Part shown: positions 43,875 to 52,534 of the stretch, piece by piece
Position numbering within the stretch: position 1 is the first letter of the stretch
Layout: each line of letters begins with the position of its first letter
DNA from: Candidatus Kuenenia stuttgartensis
Lineage (GTDB): Bacteria > Planctomycetota > Planctomycetia > Planctomycetales > Planctomycetaceae
Direction: 5' to 3'
Assembly (NCBI GenBank): GCA_945861865.1
Contig: CAMAWN010000010.1
Location: 1-58,174, forward strand
DNA length: 58,174 nt
Translations under genes and position numbers: made by a program
The notes under the pieces: model-generated
What the model saw: only the letters and a program-made list of their open reading frames with translations
Told to the model about the DNA's origin: nothing
Database searches by the model: none

Positions 43875-45080
43875 GTGGCCAACAGCAAAGTTTTGGAAGC
43901 CATCCAAGAGGGGAAGCAGGCGCTCGCCAAGTTTCGGGCGGCGAATCCGAATGTGCTGCTCGATTTGACCGAAGCCGATCTCAAGGGTGCGGACCTGCGC
44001 GGCATGAACCTGCGGCGCGCCTTGTTGGTCGGGGCGAAGTTGGTCCGCGCGGATTTCAGCGGCGCGAACTTGAGCGAGGCGGACCTGACGCGTGCGAGTT
44101 TGAAGTTCGCGAATCTCTCGCGCGCGGACTTGCGGCGAGCCAATCTCTTCAAGGCGTTGCTCGGTGAGTCGAACTTGACGGAAGCCGACTTCACGCGAGC
44201 GAATCTGAATAGCTGCGAACTCTCGAAGGCGACGCTCACGCGAGCCCTCTTTCTCGAAGCGGACTTGAACAACGCGCAGTTCAATGATGCGATCGTGCTC
44301 GGAGCGGATTTCAGCTTGGCTCGGTTCGCGGGAACACATGCCGCGCGGCTGACGTGCGGTTGGACGCGCTGGAGCAACTGCGACCTCAGCCAAGTCATCG
44401 GTTTGGAAACGGCGACGCATCACGGACCGAGCAGCATCGGGTTGGACACCTGGCTCAAGTCTCGCGGGCAAATCCCAGTCGAGTTTCTCGGCGGCAGCGG
44501 ATTGCCGGATGATTTTGTCGTTGCGTTGCAAGCGGCTCCGCGCGAAGCCGCAGCGTGCTTCATTCGGTTCAGTCACGACGACCTGTCTTTCGCGGGACGG
44601 CTGACCGAGGCCCTGCGCTCCGTCGGCTTGGTCTGCTGGATGGACGAAATGCCGAATGCGGGTCGTTCGGAACCTCCGCTGGAAGCGCAGTTCGATTCGC
44701 AGCAGCCGAACAAAGTGATCTTCCTCGCGTCGCGCAGTTCGCTGACGTCGCCGTGGATCGAAACGGAAGTTGGCCGGCTCATCGAGCGCGAACTGCAATG
44801 GAAGCGCGACGTCGGACAAGAGGTCAAATTGTTGCTGCCGTTGACGCTCGATGGATTCCTCTTCGGTGGCGACGCGAAGGGCAAGCACGACAAAGCGATC
44901 GCCGCGCGAGTCGTCGCCGACTTCAACGGCTGGCGACGCAACGACACGAAGTTCGATGAGGTCTTTCCGAAGGTGCTCGCGGCACTCGGTGCCGAGCCTC
45001 GCAAGCCGGAGGTCAAAGAAGAGGGCGGCCGCTCGCCATTCGCGTGGTTCAGCCGCAAGAAAGAGGACGACGACGAGTAG
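43875..45080 (+). CDS. Pentapeptide-repeat / TIR domain protein
   Basis: 401 residues from GTG at 43875, preferred because GGGAG lies six bases upstream; ATGs further upstream lack this. Residues about 27-155 are about 22 pentapeptide repeats (A(D/N)LxxA: LTEADLKGADLRGMNLRRAL, ADFSGANLSEADLTRASLKF), forming a right-handed quadrilateral beta-helix. Residues about 228-355 are a TIR_2-type domain: FIRFSHDDLSFAGRLTEALR, WMDEM, IFLASRSSLTSPWIETEVGR, with W294 and candidate catalytic Glu at 296/298. TIR domains act as NAD+-cleaving enzymes or as scaffolds. The phosphatase gene starts 25 bases downstream. Signalling or immune-type role is inference. Confidence 0.87.
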   Translation: MANSKVLEAIQEGKQALAKFRAANPNVLLDLTEADLKGADLRGMNLRRALLVGAKLVRADFSGANLSEADLTRASLKFANLSRADLRRANLFKALLGESNLTEADFTRANLNSCELSKATLTRALFLEADLNNAQFNDAIVLGADFSLARFAGTHAARLTCGWTRWSNCDLSQVIGLETATHHGPSSIGLDTWLKSRGQIPVEFLGGSGLPDDFVVALQAAPREAAACFIRFSHDDLSFAGRLTEALRSVGLVCWMDEMPNAGRSEPPLEAQFDSQQPNKVIFLASRSSLTSPWIETEVGRLIERELQWKRDVGQEVKLLLPLTLDGFLFGGDAKGKHDKAIAARVVADFNGWRRNDTKFDEVFPKVLAALGAEPRKPEVKEEGGRSPFAWFSRKKEDDDE

Positions 45081-45105
45081 GGGCGAGGTTATTTGGAGGA
45101 ACCCC

Positions 45106-46032
45106 ATGACCGCAGAAGTTGGTGAAGTGGCGGAAGCGTTGTCGGCACACCTGCCGGAGGTGTTGCGCTGGGCGGGGGCGATTGCTCGGCAGTTGCGGAA
45201 GTTCAACATCGGCTTGAGCGGCAAGACATCGGGCAGCGCGGAAACCGACGCGCTCACGCTGGCGGATCTCACGGTGCAGGAGTTGGTCATCTCGGCGTTG
45301 CGAGACCGGTCGCCACTCTTTCGAGAGTGCCGCATCGAGGCCGAGGAGTCGAACGGCGACATCGGACACTTCGCGACCGACAGCGAACTGACCATCGCAC
45401 TCGACCCGATCGACGGCACGAAGCAGTATCGCGATCACACCGGCAACGGCTACGCAGTGATGCTGCATCTGCGAGACCGGGACACGCTGCACTACTCGCT
45501 GGTCTTCGTCCCGGAAGCGGGTGAGCACGGCACTTGGCTCGAAGCGATCGGACCGCAAATCGTCGTTGGTCCCGACGACCCCAGCCGTCCCGCCAGCGAT
45601 GTGCTCGACGAGTTGACGCCGATCACCTCGGAGACTCGGCCCAACTCGAAGAAGATTTACCTCATCGGCTTTCAGCGGCATGACCGCGAACGAGCCGCCT
45701 CCGTCACGGCGGCCGGACTGGACGGGGTCGCACCGGACGACATGCCAGGCAGCATCTATCCGCTGCTGGCCAGCGGCGAGTTCGGCGGTTCGCTGATTCA
45801 TTCGCCCAACCTGTACGACTTCCCGGTCTCGCTGCACATCGCTCGCATTCTGGGAGGCGATGCGATTTGGACCGACACCGGCGAGCCGGTTCACTTCCGC
45901 GAATCGTGGCTCGACGAGCGAGCCAACATGCTGCGACTGCCGCGCATCATTGCGTGCGCTGTCGAACGCGAGACACTGAGCATCCTGAAGAACGTCGCTC
46001 AAAGTTGGAGTCCCAACCGGTACGACGACTGA
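45106..46032 (+). CDS. 3'(2'),5'-bisphosphate nucleotidase / inositol monophosphatase family protein
   Basis: 308 residues from ATG at 45106 with GGAGGA five bases upstream, one of the strongest ribosome-binding sites in the window. It holds the Li+-sensitive phosphatase signatures: EAEESNGD (metal-binding Glu pair), DPIDGTKQYRDHTGNGYAVM (DPIDGT motif) and the GDAIWTDTGEPVHF block (second metal Asp). The family removes 3'-phosphate from PAP/PAPS or phosphate from inositol-1-phosphate. The extended insertions make CysQ-like or FIG-like subfamily assignment uncertain. It follows the TIR gene by 25 bases and may share its transcript. Confidence 0.88.
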   Translation: MTAEVGEVAEALSAHLPEVLRWAGAIARQLRKFNIGLSGKTSGSAETDALTLADLTVQELVISALRDRSPLFRECRIEAEESNGDIGHFATDSELTIALDPIDGTKQYRDHTGNGYAVMLHLRDRDTLHYSLVFVPEAGEHGTWLEAIGPQIVVGPDDPSRPASDVLDELTPITSETRPNSKKIYLIGFQRHDRERAASVTAAGLDGVAPDDMPGSIYPLLASGEFGGSLIHSPNLYDFPVSLHIARILGGDAIWTDTGEPVHFRESWLDERANMLRLPRIIACAVERETLSILKNVAQSWSPNRYDD

Positions 46033-46039
46033 CCGAACC

Positions 46040-46121
46040 GTAGATCAGGCTTTCCAGCCTGACCCGAATTGGCAAAACGACGCCAACCATTCATCGGGTC
46101 AGCCTGAAAAGGCTGACTTAC
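46040..46121. repeat. Palindromic intergenic repeat, family C
   Basis: gtagatcaggctttccagcc... (46040-46066) pairs with 46095-46121 (cgggtcagcctgaaaaggct...) with few mismatches. It lies eight bases after the phosphatase stop and 15 bases before the next ATG. Could serve as terminator for the upstream unit; stem sequence differs from the other families here. Confidence 0.8.
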
Positions 46122-46136
46122 ATTCGCGAGGCCCCG

Positions 46137-49100
46137 ATGCGATCACTCATCACGCTGCTTCTTCTGATGGCCGCGACGCTGACATTCGCAGCCGATGAGC
46201 TTCCGACAACTGGCCCGGAAACCGAGAAGCGTTTCCCACCGTTGAAGGTGCCGGAGGGATTCAAAGCCACGCTCTTCGCCTGCGATCCGTTGATTGAGTA
46301 CCCGTCGGCAATCGCGCTGGGACCGCGAGCCAATACGTTGTTCGTCGCGGTCGATTACATGACTGGATTGGGGACGACCGACATTATCCAACGCGACGAG
46401 ATTCGACTGGTCGAGGACACCGACGGCGACGGCTATGCCGATCACGCTCCGATTTGGGCGGACGGGTTTAATTCGATTCAAGGGCTGACGTATCACGACG
46501 GCACCGTGTTCGTCATGCACGCGCCGTATCTGACTTCGCTGCGTGACACCGATGGCGACGGTGTTGCCGAAGAGCGAAAGAATCTCTTCAAAGGATTCGG
46601 CCTCGGCCCGGAAGAGGACAAGGTCCGACTGCACAACACCAACGGCATCGTTGCGGGGCACGACGGCTGGCTCTACTTGGCCTTGGGTGATCGCGGTTGC
46701 GACGTCGTTCGGCCGGAAGGCGATCTGTTGGTGCTCAACGGCGGAGGCATTCTGCGTTGCCGGCCTGACGGGCGTGATTTGCATGTCTTCTCGACCGGAC
46801 TGCGGAACATCTACGACGTGGCGCTCGATGACGATCTGAATGTCTTCACGCGGGACAACGAGAACGACGGCGGCAACTACAAGATTCGCGTCATCCAAAG
46901 TTTCTTCGGAGCCGATCACGGCTATCCGTATCTCTACGACGAGCGGCCGGACGAGGCGCTCGCCCCACTGGCCGATCTGGGACTCGGCTCGTCAGCGGGT
47001 GGCGTGTACTACCGCGAGACGCAGTTTCCGGCGGAGTATCGCGGCCTCTACTTCTGCGAGTGGGGCCGAGCGGTGATGCGGTACGCGCCCGAATCGCCCG
47101 ACAAGGCCTTCTCGTCAGTCAAGGAAATTGAATTTGCTGCCGGGGCCGAGAACGATCCCTACGGGTTCAAACCAACCGATCTTGTGGTCGATCGCGATGG
47201 TTCGCTGCTGATCGCCGATTGGGCGGACGGGCAACGTCCCAAGCGCGGCCGCGCACGGATTTATCGAGTGCAGTTCGTGGGGCAGGTTTCCAACTTGCCG
47301 GTCAAGCCAAGGCACGTTGAAAACGTGCCCCACAAACTGACCGACTGGATCGAACGGCTGAACTCGGAAAGCTACTACGAACGGCTGGACGCTCAACTCG
47401 CGATTGAAAAATTTGGCCGTGATGCCCCAGCAACCGTCGTCGAGTCGCTGCGAAAAAACCGAAACCTCAACGAGCGAGCATCGCTGCACTCTGTCTGGAT
47501 TCTCGCTCACATTCTCGGAACGGAAGCCAACGACGAGTTGTTCAAGGCGGCTCGCATCGGTGACTTCTTTGGCGGGGACAACGTTTTCCCACGGCTGAGG
47601 ACGCAGGCAATCCGAGCGTTGGCCGATTTGCACGATCCGGTGCTCGTCGAGCATCGACTCGACGCCGGGCGAGGCGATGCCAAGATCGCGAATGGCTTCG
47701 CCGCGCTCGCGCATCGGCGGCATCCGGCGACGTTTGAAGTGGTCGTCGCGCTCGGACGGATGAAGTGGGCGCAGGCTCCACCGTGGATGTCGCAGAATCT
47801 GACATGGTTGAACCCGGACGTTGAGCACGCGGCTCAGCAGACGTTGCGTCGCTGCGGTGACTGGCTGGCGGTGCTGCGACTGCTCGATGGATCGCCCGAG
47901 CCGCCGCGAAACCTGGTTGGCGGCAGTCTCAAAAATCGTGTCCCCTCCGAGAAGCCGCCTCTCGGTGCGGCGCTGCGAACGATCGCACTGCGGGCACTGG
48001 CCGATCAACCAGACAACGAGATCGTCGAGGGCCTGGAATTCCGGTTGCGAAGGGAAGCGAACGCCACGCGGCGTCGCGAATACGCCGACCTCTTGAGCCG
48101 CGTGCATCGGAAGCCGCCGACGCAGTGGGTCTATTGGGGTTTCCGTCCCGCGCTGCGGCCGGCGAATACCGTGGCTTGGGAGCGGACTGATCTCATCGAG
48201 CAGACATTGGATCAACTGCTGGCCGACGACAACCATGACGTTCGGCTCGCAGTGCTGACGCGGATGCAGCGTGAAAACATCCCGACGAAGCTGACGACGC
48301 TCGCGGCTTGGCTGCGAGAGTTGGTTCACCCGGAAGGGCAGGCTTTGATTCTGGCTTCGCTGCGCAAGCATCCGGTCGAGGCTCGGCGGGATGCGTTGGA
48401 GACTTTCTTCACGGACCATCGCCAGTTGTTGGCCGCTCGGATCAACGCGTTCTCGATGTGGTGCGAAGGCTTGGGGGCGGAGCGAGAGACTCGGCTGTTG
48501 GTGCTCGCGCCGAAGCTCGAGCAGGATCCGTTGCTGGCCGACGTGCTCAGAGCGTTGGCGCAGCACGGCGAGGCTGATTCGCGTCTCAAGTCCGAGGTCA
48601 GCTCGGCGGTCGTCGCGTTGGTGCTCGGCAGCACTCGCTCGGAGTCGGCTCCGGTTCGAGCGGCGGCCGTCGAAGTCATCGGGTCGCTGCGAATCACGGA
48701 CGGAGCGGGCGTCATTCCCAAATTGTTGAACGACAAGTGGCCGGAGGTCCGACTCGCGGCCGCCGTCGCAGCCGGTCAGTTGGCAGTGCGGCCGGCGATC
48801 CCCGCGCTGCTGGAACGAGCACGCGACGACGATCCCGGAATGCGGCGAGCCTGTCTCGACGCGCTGCGGCAACTGCGCGAGCCGCTCGTCGTGCCGTTGG
48901 CGGTCGCCGCGCTGTCCGATCCGATGGCGCAACTCAGCGCGCTGCAGTGTCTCGCGGAACTTGGTGGCCCGGAGCACGAAGAGGCCGTCGCGAAGGTCGC
49001 GATGCGCAATTCGTCGAGCGAGGTGTTGAATCTGGCGATTCAAATGCTGTCAGCGTGGTCGCGAAAGGAAGAGCTCACCGCCGAACGCCAGACGGAGTTG

Positions 49101-50051
49101 GACCTCACCGTTCGTGAACTTCAGGGAGCGAGCGGCATTCTGGCCGCTTGGGATGTCGTTGGCCCTTTGCCTTCGAACGCGACCTCCGCAGTCATCGATG
49201 TTTTGGGTGACGACTCCCGATCCGTGAAGAATGCCGACACGGGCACCGCGCGGTGGACTCACCTGTTCGGAGTCGGTCCCGATTCGCGACTGCGCACGGA
49301 CGGGAAGGCCAATGGACTGTGGGTGGCCTTTGCGGAATTCAAAGTCTCCGATCCAGCCACCGCTCAGTTCTTGCTGTCGAGCAACGCTCCGTTGCAGGTT
49401 TGGCTCAACGGCAAGTCGGTTTGGAAACGCGTCGAGCCGCGCCGCTTCCAACCGGACTCCGACCGCTTCGAGGCCGACTTGGCTCAGGGAACGAATCGGT
49501 TGGTCATTCAGCTCGGCAATGTTCCCGATGCCGCTATCGAGTTCCACGCGCGGTTTCGCCCGAAGAGTTCCAAAGCAGAACACGAAGCGCTCGTCGAAGC
49601 CGCCCTGTCGCGCACGGGCAACGCCGAGCGGGGACGCAAGCTGTTTCTCACGGTCGGCAAGTCGCAGTGCTTGAAGTGTCATCGGCTCGGCGACCAAGGC
49701 GAAAAGATCGGCCCGGAGCTGAACGGAATCGGCAGCCGCTTCTCGCGGATGCACCTCATCGAATCGCTGCTGGACCCCAGCCGCACCATCGCCGCCGGTT
49801 TCCAATCGCAGACCGTCGCGATGAATGACGGCCGAGTGCTCAGCGGTCTGAGGGTGTCGGAGACGGCCGACACGCTGGTGCTCGCCGACAATCAGGGGAA
49901 AAAGCACTCGCTCCTCAAGGCGGACATCGAGGAATCACAGGCTCACGCGGGCAGCATCATGCCCGACGGATTGGAGAAGACGCTGACGGTCGATGAGTTC
50001 GTCGATTTGATCGCGTTCTTGACCAGCGAAAAACAAACGGGCGGTCGATAG
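46137..50051 (+). CDS. PVC-type heme-binding protein: beta-propeller, HEAT repeats, galactose-binding-like domain, cytochrome c
   Basis: 1304 residues with signal peptide at 1-20. Residues about 35-380: sorbosone dehydrogenase-like propeller (DTDGDGYAD, DTDGDGVAEE, GGGILRCRPDGRDLHVFSTG). Residues about 381-399 (FVGQVSNLPVKPRHVENVPH) coincide with a palindromic repeat at 47277-47333 and look inserted at the linker. Then HEAT repeats about 400-1000; a beta-sandwich resembling galactose-binding/PA14 domains about 1000-1160 (LSSNAPLQVWLNGKSVWKRV); and a c-type cytochrome with CLKCH at 1178-1182 and LMPDG-like IMPDGLEKTLTVDEF. Paralogue of the protein at 34503 but with the extra sandwich. Secreted periplasmic redox protein; substrate unknown. 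The SGNH hydrolase gene follows after 70 bases. Confidence 0.92.
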   Translation: MRSLITLLLLMAATLTFAADELPTTGPETEKRFPPLKVPEGFKATLFACDPLIEYPSAIALGPRANTLFVAVDYMTGLGTTDIIQRDEIRLVEDTDGDGYADHAPIWADGFNSIQGLTYHDGTVFVMHAPYLTSLRDTDGDGVAEERKNLFKGFGLGPEEDKVRLHNTNGIVAGHDGWLYLALGDRGCDVVRPEGDLLVLNGGGILRCRPDGRDLHVFSTGLRNIYDVALDDDLNVFTRDNENDGGNYKIRVIQSFFGADHGYPYLYDERPDEALAPLADLGLGSSAGGVYYRETQFPAEYRGLYFCEWGRAVMRYAPESPDKAFSSVKEIEFAAGAENDPYGFKPTDLVVDRDGSLLIADWADGQRPKRGRARIYRVQFVGQVSNLPVKPRHVENVPHKLTDWIERLNSESYYERLDAQLAIEKFGRDAPATVVESLRKNRNLNERASLHSVWILAHILGTEANDELFKAARIGDFFGGDNVFPRLRTQAIRALADLHDPVLVEHRLDAGRGDAKIANGFAALAHRRHPATFEVVVALGRMKWAQAPPWMSQNLTWLNPDVEHAAQQTLRRCGDWLAVLRLLDGSPEPPRNLVGGSLKNRVPSEKPPLGAALRTIALRALADQPDNEIVEGLEFRLRREANATRRREYADLLSRVHRKPPTQWVYWGFRPALRPANTVAWERTDLIEQTLDQLLADDNHDVRLAVLTRMQRENIPTKLTTLAAWLRELVHPEGQALILASLRKHPVEARRDALETFFTDHRQLLAARINAFSMWCEGLGAERETRLLVLAPKLEQDPLLADVLRALAQHGEADSRLKSEVSSAVVALVLGSTRSESAPVRAAAVEVIGSLRITDGAGVIPKLLNDKWPEVRLAAAVAAGQLAVRPAIPALLERARDDDPGMRRACLDALRQLREPLVVPLAVAALSDPMAQLSALQCLAELGGPEHEEAVAKVAMRNSSSEVLNLAIQMLSAWSRKEELTAERQTELDLTVRELQGASGILAAWDVVGPLPSNATSAVIDVLGDDSRSVKNADTGTARWTHLFGVGPDSRLRTDGKANGLWVAFAEFKVSDPATAQFLLSSNAPLQVWLNGKSVWKRVEPRRFQPDSDRFEADLAQGTNRLVIQLGNVPDAAIEFHARFRPKSSKAEHEALVEAALSRTGNAERGRKLFLTVGKSQCLKCHRLGDQGEKIGPELNGIGSRFSRMHLIESLLDPSRTIAAGFQSQTVAMNDGRVLSGLRVSETADTLVLADNQGKKHSLLKADIEESQAHAGSIMPDGLEKTLTVDEFVDLIAFLTSEKQTGGR
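47277..47333. repeat. Palindromic repeat inside the propeller-HEAT linker of a cytochrome protein
   Basis: gtggggcaggtttccaacttgcc (47277-47299) is a reverse complement of 47311-47333 (ggcacgttgaaaacgtgcc-ccac) except for three mismatches over 23 bases. It is translated in frame as GQVSNLPVKPRHVENVPH, a string that reads as non-natural for this fold and sits between two recognisable domains. Best explained as insertion of an intergenic-type repeat. Confidence 0.8.
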
Positions 50052-50121
50052 GATTCTGCGACCCCTTGGCTTCACCGAGTTTTACGCTCAACCTAATTCT
50101 CACCCTTGAAGGAGACTCCCC

Positions 50122-50859
50122 ATGCTTCGCTGCAAACGTTCTTTCGGATCGTGGTTTGCCTTGGCCGCGTTGATCGCTTTGGCAGCCGCGTCCGCGACTT
50201 CTGTGGCTCAAGACAAGCCCAACGATGCGGTCGTCCCCGTGCCGCGCGACGGAAATTGGATGAAGCGGCATGACTCCTTCAATGAGCGAGTCAAAAAAGG
50301 AAACGTCGATCTGCTGCTGATCGGCGACTCGATCACGCAGGGCTGGGAAGGTTCCGGCAAGGCGGCTTGGGAGAAGTACTACACGCCGCGCAACGCCGTG
50401 AATCTGGGCATTGGCGGCGACCGGACTCAGCACGTCTTGTGGCGATTGGACAACGGCAACATCGAAGGCCTCGCGCCCAAGGCGGCGGTGTTGATGATCG
50501 GGACGAATAACTCCGGCACGAACTCGTCTGCCCAAATCGCCGAAGGGGTCGAGGCGATCGTCAAGAAGCTGCGCACGAAGCTGCCGAAAACGAAGATTCT
50601 GGTGCTGGCGATCTTCCCGCGCGGGGCGGATGCCAATGACGCCAAACGCAAAATCAACATCGGAGCCAACGAGAAAATCGCCAAGTTGGCCGACGGTGAG
50701 ATGGTCCACTACCTCGACATCAGCGGCAAATTCTTGAATGAAGACGGGACTCTGTCGAAAGAGGTCATGCCCGACCTGCTACACCTCAACGAAAAGAGCT
50801 ACGCGACTTGGGCGACAGCGATCGAGCCAAAGGTCAAGGAGCTGATGGGAGAGAAGTAG
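50122..50859 (+). CDS. SGNH/GDSL hydrolase (PAF acetylhydrolase-like)
   Basis: 245 residues with signal peptide (WFALAALIALAAASATSVAQ). All four SGNH blocks are visible: block I LLIGDSITQGWEG (nucleophile Ser), block II GIGGDRTQHVLWRL (Gly), block III MIGTNNSG (Asn), and block V DLLHLNEKSY (Asp and His of the triad). It resembles the platelet-activating factor acetylhydrolase IB group, acting on esterified sugars or lipids outside the cell. AAGGAGA is a strong ribosome-binding site. It lies after the cytochrome/propeller gene, an arrangement common in planctomycete sugar-ester degradation modules. A terminator-like hairpin follows. Confidence 0.92.
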   Translation: MLRCKRSFGSWFALAALIALAAASATSVAQDKPNDAVVPVPRDGNWMKRHDSFNERVKKGNVDLLLIGDSITQGWEGSGKAAWEKYYTPRNAVNLGIGGDRTQHVLWRLDNGNIEGLAPKAAVLMIGTNNSGTNSSAQIAEGVEAIVKKLRTKLPKTKILVLAIFPRGADANDAKRKINIGANEKIAKLADGEMVHYLDISGKFLNEDGTLSKEVMPDLLHLNEKSYATWATAIEPKVKELMGEK

Positions 50860-50881
50860 AGCCACATTCATGAGACGTTTC

Positions 50882-50912
50882 GGCGAGTGGGGTGGCATCA
50901 GCCCCGCTCGCC
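50882..50912. terminator. Hairpin after the SGNH hydrolase gene
   Basis: ggcgagtgggg (50882-50892) pairs with ccccgctcgcc (50902-50912) with one G-T mismatch and a nine-base loop, 23 bases after the hydrolase stop. A T-rich exit (tgattcgttc) follows weakly. Probably separates the hydrolase from the DUF1501 unit. Confidence 0.55.
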
Positions 50913-51042
50913 TGATTCGTTCACGGCGACTTTGCCGCTTGTCCGGCCTGCGATTCACGGGGCATAATGTCCCGCTGCCAAGATGGTCGATCTTCCGTAG
51001 AACAGACGGCTTGCCTGTCACCCATCCGTAGGACACGACGCC

Positions 51043-52497
51043 ATGCCACAACTTTCTCGACTCGATCCGCTGTTTGGTCCCGGCTGCTCGCTGGTCAATC
51101 GCCGCGATGTGCTCCGAGTCGGCTCGGTCAGCGTTGCCGCGACGCTGGTCCCCGCTGCATTGGGAGGCGTCGCCTCAGCCAATGAAACTCGCGCCGCCAG
51201 CTTCGGCAAAGCCAAGTCGGTCGTTTACCTCTGGATGGGCGGCGGAGTTACGCATTTGGAATCGTTCGATCCAAAACCGGAAGCTCCGGAAGAAATTCGC
51301 GGAACGCTCGCAGCGATCGACACAAAATTGCCCGGAGTCCAATTCGCCGAAGCGTGTCCGAACCTCGCGAAGATCGCGGATCAACTGGCCGTCGTCCGCA
51401 GTTTTTCGCACGACAGCAACGATCATCTGCTGAGCCAAGCCTACACGCTCTCCGGCCGCAAGGTCACGATGGCGCAGCTCTTCTCCGAGCCGAACATCGG
51501 ATCGCTCGTGTGGCATCTGCAAGGCTCGCGAAATGGATTGCCTGGATACATCGCGGTGCCAGGGATCACTCGGCCCGGCCCGCCGCCGTATCCCTTGTTC
51601 GTCGGCGGTTGGTTGGGAGACCACTACGCTCCGTTCTGCGTCGGCGGGCAACCGGAGCAACCGGACTTCACGGTCGGCGAGAAATCGGAAAACCCTTCGC
51701 CAGTCAGCGATGAAGACCTGCGTCCGAAAATGCTCGACATGCCGGAAGGCGTTTCCCTCACGCGACTCGATCGCCGAGTCGCGCTGCGACAGACCTTTGA
51801 TCAAGCGCAACGCAGCATCGAGCAGCAGCGACTGGCGGAAGCGGTGGATGGCAACTTCAACAGCGCGCTTGGCCTGTTGACGTCCAACAAGATTCGCGAT
51901 GCGTTCGATATTCGCAAAGAGCCGGACGCCGTGCGCGATGCCTACGGCCGCACGAAGATTGGCGGTCGCTGTCTCATGGCCTCGCGATTGGTCGAAGCCG
52001 GTGCGCGATTCGTGATGGTCGATTACGGCTACGACCCGGACTACGGCAACCTGTGGGACAATCACAACGTCCCGCTGCAAAAGTTCCCGCACATCAGCCA
52101 GATGGCGATGCGCGGTTATCACGTCGCGGGAATTGATCGCGCATTCGCCGCGCTCATCACGGATCTGAAGCAACGCGGATTGCTCAACGACACGCTGGTC
52201 GTGTTCCTCACCGAGTTCGGCCGCACTCCCAAGATCAACAAGGACGGCGGCCGAGACCACTGGGGTGCGTGCGGTTCGATTTTCTTCGCCGGAGCCGGCA
52301 CGAAAGTCGGCCAAGTCGTCGGCGCGAGCGACAAGCAAGCCGCGTATCCGACCACGAAGCACTTCGGCCCGGCCGACATCGCCGCCACGATTTATCACTC
52401 ACTGGGCATCGATCAGGAATCGCGAGTCGCCAACAAAGAAGGCCGACCGATGTTCGTCCTCGACCACGGACATGTCATCGAAGAGGTCGTCGGCTGA
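51043..52497 (+). CDS. DUF1501 family protein with Tat signal
   Basis: 484 residues. The leader NRRDVLRVGSVSVAATLVPA is a twin-arginine signal. DUF1501 blocks: LWMGGGVTHLESFDPKPEAP, YGYDPDYGNLWDNHNVPL, and LTEFGRTPKINKDGGRDHWG. The family is alkaline-phosphatase-like, secreted, and of unknown activity. It begins the second half of a run that continues with a coiled-coil protein and a DUF1549/1553 protein, all on the plus strand with short spacers (38 bases to the next gene). Confidence 0.93.
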   Translation: MPQLSRLDPLFGPGCSLVNRRDVLRVGSVSVAATLVPAALGGVASANETRAASFGKAKSVVYLWMGGGVTHLESFDPKPEAPEEIRGTLAAIDTKLPGVQFAEACPNLAKIADQLAVVRSFSHDSNDHLLSQAYTLSGRKVTMAQLFSEPNIGSLVWHLQGSRNGLPGYIAVPGITRPGPPPYPLFVGGWLGDHYAPFCVGGQPEQPDFTVGEKSENPSPVSDEDLRPKMLDMPEGVSLTRLDRRVALRQTFDQAQRSIEQQRLAEAVDGNFNSALGLLTSNKIRDAFDIRKEPDAVRDAYGRTKIGGRCLMASRLVEAGARFVMVDYGYDPDYGNLWDNHNVPLQKFPHISQMAMRGYHVAGIDRAFAALITDLKQRGLLNDTLVVFLTEFGRTPKINKDGGRDHWGACGSIFFAGAGTKVGQVVGASDKQAAYPTTKHFGPADIAATIYHSLGIDQESRVANKEGRPMFVLDHGHVIEEVVG

Positions 52498-52534
52498 GCG
52501 TCGCTCGGCGGCGAGAAATCGAAAGGTTTTTGTC

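Noticed and set aside
43875..46032. Named antiphage system from the TIR and phosphatase genes
   Set aside because: The pairing does not match a defence system I can name, and no further defence gene is adjacent; kept only as a hypothesis.
47115..49043. Minus-strand 642-codon reading inside the cytochrome/propeller gene
   Set aside because: Antisense of HEAT repeats with Arg/Gln-rich content, no start signal, and full overlap with a well supported gene.
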